Part shown: piece after piece, positions 1 to 5,083 of the stretch
How the letters are laid out: every line of letters begins with the position of its first letter
Position numbering within the stretch: the first letter of the stretch is position 1
Assembly: GCA_965150505.1 (NCBI GenBank)
Contig: CBCTVZ010000139.1
Location: 1 to 5,083, forward strand
Direction: 5' to 3'
DNA: 5,083 bases
From: JAGZHZ01 sp965150505
GTDB lineage: Bacteria; Bacillota; Clostridia; Lachnospirales; Lachnospiraceae
Notes under the pieces: generated by a model
What the model saw: the letters and a program-made list of their open reading frames with translations, nothing else
The model's database searches: none
Told to the model about the DNA's origin: nothing
Translations under genes and position numbers: made by a program

Positions 1-53
1 AAATACCGACCTCCAATCGTTAGATTTTAGTCTAACTTTTGGGGGTCAGTACA
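1..53 (-). mobile_element. Terminal end of an IS3-family (IS150-group) insertion sequence, body beyond left edge
   Basis: Read on the minus strand from base 53, the sequence begins TGTACTGACCCCCAAAAGTT, which matches my recollection of the terminal inverted repeat of IS150-group IS3 elements in Firmicutes (TG at the tip, then a run of C, then AAAAGTTAGAC). Directly inside it lies a hairpin and then GGAGG, the arrangement expected just ahead of the first transposase frame. The transposase would therefore read leftwards out of the window. No transposase codons are visible here, and neither the other end nor the target duplication can be seen. The call rests on 53 bases and a remembered consensus, so the family is likely and the exact element unknown. 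Confidence 0.65.
8..47 (-). promoter_or_regulatory. Hairpin enclosing the presumed transposase ribosome binding site
   Basis: The inner stem is GTTAGA (19-24) against TCTAAC (31-36) with a six-base loop. After a 2x2 mismatch the stem resumes: GACCTCCAA (8-16) pairs with TTGGGGGTC (39-47), with one G-U wobble when read as RNA. On the minus strand the 5' arm holds the CCCCC of the inverted repeat and the 3' arm holds TTGGAGGTC, a good Shine-Dalgarno sequence. A transcript entering from outside the element would fold the GGAGG into the stem. This kind of shielding against read-through is known in other insertion sequences; its use here is inferred. No U-tract follows on the minus strand, so it is not a good intrinsic terminator. 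Confidence 0.6.
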
Positions 54-76
54 TTTTTATCTGTGAAAACATACCC

Positions 77-158
77 TTTTATTTTAATCTTTTTATTTTA
101 ATCTTTTTATTTTAATCTTTTTATTTTGATCTTTTATTCTGATCTTTTTATTTTTCTT
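77..158. repeat. A/T-rich 14-bp tandem repeat, about five units plus a decayed one
   Basis: The plus-strand unit is TTTTTATTTTAATC. Copies are at 77-89 (13 bases), 90-103, 104-117, 118-131 (one A to G change), 132-144 (13 bases, diverged), and a decayed copy at about 145-158 that matches 11 of 14 positions. Units 90-103 and 104-117 are identical. The array overlaps the last codons and the TAA stop of the MATE gene, so it seems to have grown out of the gene's 3' end by slippage. It has no visible coding role. Confidence 0.85.
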
Positions 159-1518
159 CTTTCATTTTTAATTTTTTTCCATTTTCTTCTTTCACTGTTT
201 TATTCCATTTCCGATAATACCAAATTCCAGCCAAATCAGCTAAAATCCATCCAATCGGAACTGCTGCCCAGATTCCATTCACCCCAAATGCCGGAATTGC
301 TGACAGCACATATGCCAACACAACTCTCGTTCCAAGTGAGATAACCGTCAAAACAACCGACATTCCTGGTTTCTTGATTGCACGATAAAAACCATAGAAT
401 AAAAACAGTAGACCAATTCCAAAATAAAAGCTTCCTTCGATTCTGAGATACTGCACACCAACGGAAATAATTTCCGTCTGTGAAGGATCAATAAAGATCG
501 TCATTAACGGTCCTGCAAAAATGCAGACAAGCAAGCTGACGGTAATACAGAATAAAAACGCACAGATCACAGAGCTTTTAATTCCCTTTTTGATTCGATC
601 CTGTTTTCCTGCCCCATAATTTTGAGCAATATAAGTTGAAAACGCATTTCCAAAATCCTGAACCGGCATATACGCAAAGGAATCAATTTTCACTGCCGCC
701 GCAAATGCAGCCATGACAGTCGTTCCAAAGCTGTTTACCAACCCTTGTACCATTAAAATTCCAAAATTCATAATAGACTGCTGAATACAAGTCAAAAATG
801 ATAATCCGGCAATCTCTTTCAGCACTTTCGAACTCCATTTCATATGATGCCTATGTACCCTCAGTTCAGGGAAACAGAAGAAATAGTAAATCATAATGCC
901 GATTCCAGATACAAACTGAGAAATTACCGTTGCTGCTGCCGCTCCGGCAACGCCCCATTTGAACGAAATTACAAATACTAAATCTAAAATAATATTTAAG
1001 ATCGCAGACACAGCTAAAAAAATCAGCGGAACAAACGAATTTCCAACTGCACGCAGCAAGTTCGCAAAATAATTATATAAAAAAGTAGCAAAAATTCCTG
1101 CAAAAATAACAAGAAGATATTCTTTCATCATCCCTGTGATTTCCGGTGGAATCTGCAATAAACGAATGATTGCATCAATGTTAAAAAACACAAGCAAATT
1201 CAGAACAATCGTAAAAATTCCGATCATTACAAATGATAAGAAGAAACTATTTTTCAGTTTTTCAAAATCCTTTTTTCCGAATTGAATGGAAAAAAATGCG
1301 CTGCTTCCCATACAAAGCCCTAAAAGAATGGAAGTCAAAAAAACCATCAATGTATAAGAAGAGCCAACGGCTGCCAAGGCATCCGCACCTAAAAAACGCC
1401 CTACGATCAGCGTATCTGCCACATTATAAAGTTGCTGTAAAAGATTTCCCACCATCAATGGAAACGCAAATCTCAGCAAATTTTTTGTTATGCTTCCCTC
1501 TGTCAAATTATATTTCAT
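148..1518 (-). CDS. MATE-family multidrug/metabolite efflux transporter
   Basis: This is an inner-membrane antiporter that would export organic cations, drugs or metabolites in exchange for Na+ or H+. At 456 residues it has the normal family length and about twelve hydrophobic segments in two related halves. The N-terminal half opens with the family signature PLMVGNLLQQLYNVADTLIV (residues 20-39), and the second half repeats the pattern at 246-304 (QQSIMNFGILMVQG, then PVQDFGNAFSTYIAQNYGAGK). Asp35, Asn175 and Asp179 sit where PfMATE has its cation-coupling Asp/Asn/Asp set, which points to a working transporter of the DinF-like branch. The tail (435-456) is short, cytoplasmic and lysine-rich. 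The ATG start is supported by AAAGGA about 8 bases upstream and a strong promoter beyond it. The gene is intact. Its substrate cannot be told from sequence, and the upstream gene gives no hint. Confidence 0.95.
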   Translation of the reverse strand: MKYNLTEGSITKNLLRFAFPLMVGNLLQQLYNVADTLIVGRFLGADALAAVGSSYTLMVFLTSILLGLCMGSSAFFSIQFGKKDFEKLKNSFFLSFVMIGIFTIVLNLLVFFNIDAIIRLLQIPPEITGMMKEYLLVIFAGIFATFLYNYFANLLRAVGNSFVPLIFLAVSAILNIILDLVFVISFKWGVAGAAAATVISQFVSGIGIMIYYFFCFPELRVHRHHMKWSSKVLKEIAGLSFLTCIQQSIMNFGILMVQGLVNSFGTTVMAAFAAAVKIDSFAYMPVQDFGNAFSTYIAQNYGAGKQDRIKKGIKSSVICAFLFCITVSLLVCIFAGPLMTIFIDPSQTEIISVGVQYLRIEGSFYFGIGLLFLFYGFYRAIKKPGMSVVLTVISLGTRVVLAYVLSAIPAFGVNGIWAAVPIGWILADLAGIWYYRKWNKTVKEENGKKLKMKEEK

Positions 1519-1561
1519 CTTTTTATTCCTTTTGTAACTTTCCTCATATTATTCGGTGATT

Positions 1562-1590
1562 ATCATACAAAAAGATCATCCTATTGTCAA
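1562..1590 (-). promoter_or_regulatory. Near-consensus sigma-A promoter of the MATE gene
   Basis: On the minus strand TTGACA (1585-1590, a perfect -35) is separated by exactly 17 bases from TATGAT (1562-1567, five of six -10 positions). Transcription would start near 1555, giving a leader of about 37 nt. The leader contains the AAAGGA ribosome binding site at about 1527-1532. The match and spacing suggest strong, possibly constitutive expression unless a repressor acts. It shows the transporter need not depend on read-through from the helicase gene. Confidence 0.8.
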
Positions 1591-1615
1591 TGAGCAATTT
1601 CCATTGTTTATCCCT

Positions 1616-1641
1616 TCATGCGACATGAGATTTCTAATCTC
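1616..1641. promoter_or_regulatory. Two adjoining short dyads upstream of the MATE promoter
   Basis: TCATG-CGA-CATGA (1616-1628) is a perfect 5-bp dyad. It overlaps GAGATT-TCT-AATCTC (1627-1641), a perfect 6-bp dyad. Both lie between the helicase stop codon and the -35 box, ending 26 bases short of that box. They could be an operator or activator site for the transporter. Neither is followed by a U-tract on the minus strand, so neither looks like a terminator for the helicase gene. Dyads this short can arise by chance. Confidence 0.3.
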
Positions 1642-1657
1642 TATTTCGTTTTTTCTG

Positions 1658-4600
1658 TTACGAAAACAAACTCATCTGACAATATTTTTCCTCTTTCTTT
1701 TTCTTGCCAGTCTCTTCTTTCTGAATCATTGTCTCTGGTATTTCATCCAAAAACTGCGATGATTCTTCTGATGAAGTTAAAATTAATTCCTCTTTTGCCC
1801 GTGTCATTCCAACATAGAACAATCTTCGCTCTTCTTCTTTGTCGGTCGGATGGTTTTCACTTTCAAATGGAATCATGCCATCTCGAACACCATACAAAAT
1901 CACCGCTGGAAATTCCAACCCTTTTGAACCATGAAGCGTCATCAGTGTGACTGCGCCTGACTTATAATTCTTATTTCCACACCGTCTCAGATCACTCTCT
2001 GTTCCAAGGCAAAGAGCCTCTGAAAACTCCGGCATGGTTTTATAAAATCCTGTCATATCTGCCAGTTTTTTCATCGCTTCATTTTCTTCGAGTTTCATCT
2101 CTTTTATCCACAATTCCATAAATTTCTGTGGTTTTTTCTTTTCATACAGTGGTTGAAACATTTCTTGTGCTTGTTGTGCAATCACCGCGCCGATTTCATT
2201 TTTTTCCATTCCCCACAGAAGCGAAATTGCCTTTTCTTTCTCTGAAACTTTCTCGGTATCTTCCAGATATCGGAAGAAATGAAGACTGCCTCGCACCGTC
2301 TCATCCTGAAGAAAACTTTCTCTTCCTGCTTTGATATAAGGGATTCCTTCCTGTCTTAGGGACTTTTCCAACAGTTCGCCCTCTCTGTGCGTTCGATATA
2401 AAACAGCAATCTCGTCAAAACTTCGGATGGTTCTCTCTTTCTGTGATGCCTCATGCGCCTCAAGCATCCCAATTCCGCCTGCTAATCGATTGATTTCTTT
2501 TGCTGTAAAAATCGCCTCCCCCATCGGACTGCCTGCTTTTACAAGACGCACCTTCTCGCCGGCATCTTGATTTGCTCTTAAAATCCGCTCTTTTTCGGAA
2601 TGATACGAGATAAAAGAAAGCGCTGTATTTAAAATTTCAGGTGTTGAGCGATAATTTTCAACCAGTTCAATCACTCTCACCTCTTCAAAATCCTGTCTTA
2701 ACCTTTCAAAACATTTGCTGTCAGCTCCTCGAAATCCATAGATGGCCTGATCTGGATCTCCAATCACAAACAATTCTTTTCCACCTTTATTCCATGCTTT
2801 GATCAGACGGTACTGTAATGGGTTGATATCCTGAAATTCATCGGTCAACAGATAGGAAAATGGCTTTCTCAAATGTGTATTAGAATCTGCTTCCACAATC
2901 TTTAACGTCTCCAAGAGAAGATCGTCAAAATCCATCTGTTGTTTCTCCTGCAAAGATCTTTGATACAGTCCAGCCGCCTCTTCCATCTCACAATCCCAAC
3001 AGATTTCTACTCCCGATTTTTTAAGTGAAATCTGCTCTAAAAATTTCTTCGGCTTGATATCGAGAGAAGATTGGCAAATGATTTCTTTCGCTCTCTCAAG
3101 CGCTTCTGCCTCATCAATGATCGAAAAATCAATTCCCTGTTCCTTTAAAAACGCCATACAGATTGCATGAAACGTTCCAATCTGAATATTGTTGATTTGT
3201 CTTTTCTTTGTAACCTGCGCTTTCAGCCTCTCTCTCATCTCTGCCGCAGCATAATTCGTAAAAGTCACTGCTGTAATCTCAGATGGCTTTATTTTTCTAT
3301 TCTCAATCAAATCACAAAGATGGGCAATCAATGTTTTCGTTTTTCCAGTGCCAGGACCTGCCACCACAGCAATAATACGTTCCTGTGCATGAACCGCTAA
3401 TTCTTGTTCTTTGTTTAATTCCATCTTCAGCGGTATTTCCTTCCCATCTTCCCCACTTTCTTCTCTTTTTTCTTTCTCCTCGTTCTTCTCTTTTGCCAAT
3501 TCATCTTTTGGAATGGTTCTCTTTTCCTGCGTTGTCCATTCTTTTAAATCCTCTTTTTTTATCTCTTTCAAATGCTTTTCATTTCGATCAATTCCCAACA
3601 TACTGAAAAAATCCATCTGACCTTCTGTGGAATTTAGCTCTTCCTTTTCAAATAATTGAATCGTTCCATATTCTCCGTCAAATCCCGCTATTCTCTCTAC
3701 TTTTCCGAGGCGAATCCTTTCAATCCCCTCTGCAATCCGATACCCTGATAAATGCCTGATTTCATCTAGAGGAACGTTTCTTAAAATCTCAAACTCCGCT
3801 CCCAGTCTATGCAGCATTTTTTGATATTCTTTCTGAACCGATACACTCTGAGAAGAATGTCCCACCGAAGCAGCAATCACTTCCGGAAGTGGAACAAGAC
3901 TCTCAAATTTTTTCGCATTTTCTTTTTGATATCCTTCTGCTCTGTCTGCAAGCTGTTCTATTCGATGTGATACGCCGATTGTAATTTTTCTTCCACATAC
4001 AGGACAAATCCCGCCAAACTTTTCAGTTTCCTGAGGAGTCAGGCAAATTCCGCATTTTCTATGACCATCCAAATGATATTTCCCTTCCTCTGGAAAAAAT
4101 TCAATCGTGCCATACAGTCCCTTACCTGTCTCAATCGCTCTCTTAAGGTCTTCATAGGAAAGTGATATATCCATCAAATTTGCTTCTCGTCCCAATTTCG
4201 CCGGTGAATGGGCATCCGAATTTGAGATCAACTGATATCGGTCAAGAGCAGAAACTCTCCAATTCATTGCTGGATCAGAGGACAAACCTGTCTCCATCGC
4301 ATAAATGTGAGAAGACAGATCCTCAAAACATTCTTCAACCGTGTCAAAGCCTGAAAAAGCTCCAAATAGAGAAAAATGAGGAGTCCAGATATGAGCTGGA
4401 ATATAAATAGAGTTTGGACAAAGCTCCAATAAAATTTCCAGAAGATCATGACAGTCCAACCCTAAAATCGGTCGTCCATCTGAGTGAATGTTTCCTATCT
4501 GTTCTAATTTTTTTGATATGATTTCAGCTTCCTCCAAATTAGGAAGCAAAATCAAACTATGAACTTTACGCACTTTATTATTTTTTTTATAAATCGAACT

Positions 4601-4870
4601 GATTTCTCCTGTAATGACAAATCTTGGAATAAAAGAATCGGGAGTTATTTCATCCCGAATACGATATTCTTCTTTCAAAATATAAAATCCCTCTTCTGCT
4701 GGAATGAGCTTTTCTTTCAATTCCTCTCTCCATGCAGGATGTGTGAAATCCCCACTCCCAACGATCTGAATGCCTTTTCTGCGCGCCCATAAATCTAAAT
4801 ATTCCGGTGTACAGTCCCGACTGGTGGCACGCGAATACCGTGAATGAATATGTAAATCTGCTATGTACAT
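1658..4870 (-). CDS. Endonuclease Q-like PHP nuclease fused to a UvrD/PcrA-type helicase
   Basis: This is a 1070-residue two-enzyme DNA-repair protein. Residues 1-407 are an Endonuclease Q-like unit (PHP phosphoesterase with zinc ribbon). Candidate metal ligands are DLHIH (5-9), GSGDFTHP (38-45), Glu89, His104, His160, Glu193 and NSDAH (217-221). The ribbon cysteines are 273, 276, 289 and 292, and RIEQLADR (303-310) and GFDGEYG (396-402) follow. EndoQ nicks DNA 5' of uracil, hypoxanthine, xanthine or abasic sites. Residues 430-480 form a Lys/Glu-rich linker. Residues 483-1060 are an SF1 helicase: Q motif at 485-493, Walker A AGPGTGKT (504-511), TFTNYAAAEM (536-545), DEFQD (677-681), GDPDQAIYGFRGAD (704-717), ENYRST (738-743), LHGSKGLEF (979-987) and RLFYVGMTRAKEEL (1016-1029). 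The helicase part is about 140 residues shorter than PcrA. The protein ends QMSLFS, a likely clamp-binding tail. GAGG lies six bases before the ATG, and the PHP motif starts at residue 5, which fixes the start. Nothing is missing; the domains are certain, while coupled repair is inferred. Confidence 0.93.
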   Translation of the reverse strand: MYIADLHIHSRYSRATSRDCTPEYLDLWARRKGIQIVGSGDFTHPAWREELKEKLIPAEEGFYILKEEYRIRDEITPDSFIPRFVITGEISSIYKKNNKVRKVHSLILLPNLEEAEIISKKLEQIGNIHSDGRPILGLDCHDLLEILLELCPNSIYIPAHIWTPHFSLFGAFSGFDTVEECFEDLSSHIYAMETGLSSDPAMNWRVSALDRYQLISNSDAHSPAKLGREANLMDISLSYEDLKRAIETGKGLYGTIEFFPEEGKYHLDGHRKCGICLTPQETEKFGGICPVCGRKITIGVSHRIEQLADRAEGYQKENAKKFESLVPLPEVIAASVGHSSQSVSVQKEYQKMLHRLGAEFEILRNVPLDEIRHLSGYRIAEGIERIRLGKVERIAGFDGEYGTIQLFEKEELNSTEGQMDFFSMLGIDRNEKHLKEIKKEDLKEWTTQEKRTIPKDELAKEKNEEKEKREESGEDGKEIPLKMELNKEQELAVHAQERIIAVVAGPGTGKTKTLIAHLCDLIENRKIKPSEITAVTFTNYAAAEMRERLKAQVTKKRQINNIQIGTFHAICMAFLKEQGIDFSIIDEAEALERAKEIICQSSLDIKPKKFLEQISLKKSGVEICWDCEMEEAAGLYQRSLQEKQQMDFDDLLLETLKIVEADSNTHLRKPFSYLLTDEFQDINPLQYRLIKAWNKGGKELFVIGDPDQAIYGFRGADSKCFERLRQDFEEVRVIELVENYRSTPEILNTALSFISYHSEKERILRANQDAGEKVRLVKAGSPMGEAIFTAKEINRLAGGIGMLEAHEASQKERTIRSFDEIAVLYRTHREGELLEKSLRQEGIPYIKAGRESFLQDETVRGSLHFFRYLEDTEKVSEKEKAISLLWGMEKNEIGAVIAQQAQEMFQPLYEKKKPQKFMELWIKEMKLEENEAMKKLADMTGFYKTMPEFSEALCLGTESDLRRCGNKNYKSGAVTLMTLHGSKGLEFPAVILYGVRDGMIPFESENHPTDKEEERRLFYVGMTRAKEELILTSSEESSQFLDEIPETMIQKEETGKKKKEEKYCQMSLFS

Positions 4871-4876
4871 TTTTTA

Positions 4877-4880
4877 CCTC
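4877..4880 (-). promoter_or_regulatory. Ribosome binding site of the EndoQ-helicase gene
   Basis: On the minus strand GAGG stands six bases ahead of the ATG at 4868-4870. It lies within GCGAGGTAAAAA, the only G-rich stretch in an otherwise A-rich leader. This spacing supports the chosen start over any internal methionine. Confidence 0.75.
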
Positions 4881-4994
4881 GCCTGCTGTTTATCTTCTTC
4901 TTTTTTATTCTTTATTTCTATTTACTTCTTTTTTGTTCTTTATTTTCTTTTGTTTCATTCTTCTTATCTATTCTTATTTCTTTGTTTCTTTTTT
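4881..4994 (-). promoter_or_regulatory. Long purine-rich, A-rich 5' leader of the helicase mRNA
   Basis: Between the predicted transcription start (near 4994) and the ribosome binding site, the mRNA strand is almost entirely A and G with scattered U and very few C. Such RNA can barely fold. I see no riboswitch, no attenuator hairpin and no convincing leader peptide with its own ribosome binding site. The extent depends on the promoter call. Confidence 0.5.
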
Positions 4995-5000
4995 CTATTT

Positions 5001-5009
5001 ATTATATCA
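5001..5009 (-). promoter_or_regulatory. Extended -10 promoter of the EndoQ-helicase gene
   Basis: The minus strand reads TGATATAAT, a perfect extended -10 (TG, one base, TATAAT). The -35 region is poor: the best hexamer at 16-18 bp spacing is TGTAAA or ATGTAA. An extended -10 can compensate for that. Transcription would start near 4994, leaving a leader of about 124 nt. It is the best promoter in the 213 bases upstream of the gene, but A+T richness makes chance -10 boxes common. Confidence 0.6.
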
Positions 5010-5022
5010 AAATTTTTATATT

Positions 5023-5066
5023 TTTACATAAAAAAGGTTGTAAACTTTACTTGGGGGTAAAGTAAA
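5023..5066. promoter_or_regulatory. Cluster of five GTAAA/TTTAC half-sites, possible operator
   Basis: On the plus strand, TTTAC is at 5023-5027 and 5046-5050, and GTAAA is at 5040-5044, 5057-5061 and 5062-5066. They form two overlapping dyads: GTAAA-C-TTTAC (5040-5050) and ACTTTAC-TTGGGG-GTAAAGT (5044-5063, a perfect 7-bp stem). The leftmost copy overlaps the -35 position of the promoter at 5001-5009, and the rest lie just upstream. This is the layout of a regulator binding region, possibly shared with a gene beyond the right edge. Neither strand shows a T-tract directly after the stem, so a terminator is unlikely. The regulator is unknown. Confidence 0.4.
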
Positions 5067-5083
5067 AAATAGATAGGCATAGA

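Noticed and set aside
126..344. Plus-strand open frames rich in Phe, Leu and Ser opposite both genes
   Set aside because: They are antisense shadows of the A/G-rich coding strands, with low-complexity translations, no ribosome binding sites and no recognisable domains.
1644..1665. TTTCGT/ACGAAA stem spanning the helicase stop codon, considered as its terminator
   Set aside because: The stem is only six A/T-rich pairs around a ten-base loop, with no U-tract after it on the minus strand. I found no convincing intrinsic terminator for the helicase gene in the intergenic space.
3422..3445. Internal ATG at helicase residue 483, just before the helicase domain, as a separate start for a helicase-only product
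   Set aside because: The nearest AGGA is about 13 bases upstream, too far for good initiation, and the full frame has its own well-placed start. Not excluded, but unsupported.
5038..5066. TTGTAAAC in the upstream region resembles a BirA (biotin repressor) half-site
   Set aside because: The matching inverted GTTTACAA half-site is absent at any suitable spacing, and no biotin gene is visible.
5040..5069. Minus strand TTTACTTTACCCCCAA resembles the IS end at the left edge (TGTACTGACCCCCAA), hinting at a second IS end
   Set aside because: It lacks the TG tip and needs a gap to align. An element in that orientation would also have to occupy the intact helicase gene. Chance similarity, or a very old relic, is more likely.
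5046..5075. Possible rightward promoter TTTACT-18-TAGATA for a divergent gene
   Set aside because: Both hexamers are weak and no gene start is visible before the window ends.
1..5083. CRISPR arrays, tRNA or rRNA genes, riboswitches, toxin-antitoxin pairs or an antiphage gene cluster
   Set aside because: I saw no spaced repeats, no tRNA or rRNA signatures and no small gene pair. The nuclease-helicase fusion could recall antiphage systems, but its EndoQ motifs and lack of partner genes fit DNA repair better.

Overview
The window looks like chromosomal DNA of a low-GC Firmicute, most likely a gut clostridium of the Lachnospiraceae type. This is inferred from the strongly A+T-rich intergenic DNA, the AGGAG-type ribosome binding sites, the style of the two proteins and the type of insertion-sequence end. 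No species-level marker is present. Both real genes lie on the minus strand, so transcription runs from right to left. The plus strand is pyrimidine-rich almost throughout for that reason.

Layout, in transcription order. (1) 4871-5083 is a 213-base upstream region. It has a cluster of GTAAA/TTTAC motifs, a perfect extended -10 box (TGATATAAT on the minus strand) and a purine-only-looking leader of about 120 nt ending in a GAGG ribosome binding site. (2) 1658-4870 encodes a 1070-residue two-enzyme protein. Its N-terminal ~407 residues are a complete Endonuclease Q-like unit (PHP metal-dependent nuclease fold, four-cysteine zinc ribbon, C-terminal helical part). A charged linker follows, then a complete UvrD/PcrA-type SF1 helicase with all motifs intact. 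The protein ends in QMSLFS, which fits the bacterial sliding-clamp binding consensus. A second similar peptide, QMDFF, sits at the start of the linker. (3) 1519-1657 is a short intergenic region with a near-consensus sigma-A promoter (TTGACA, 17 bp, TATGAT) and a pair of small dyads upstream of it. (4) 148-1518 encodes a 456-residue MATE-family drug/metabolite efflux transporter. (5) 77-158 is a 14-bp A/T-rich tandem repeat that overlaps the transporter's stop codon. (6) 1-53 reads as the terminal end of an IS3-family, IS150-group insertion sequence whose body lies beyond the left edge. Its end carries a long hairpin that would hide the ribosome binding site of the transposase.

The two genes need not work together: each has its own promoter, and nothing ties the transporter to DNA repair. 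The most interesting object is the EndoQ-helicase fusion with candidate clamp-binding peptides. It suggests a one-protein system that nicks DNA at deaminated bases and then unwinds from the nick, possibly recruited to replication forks. The nuclease and helicase domain calls are strong. The repair activity and clamp binding are inferences.
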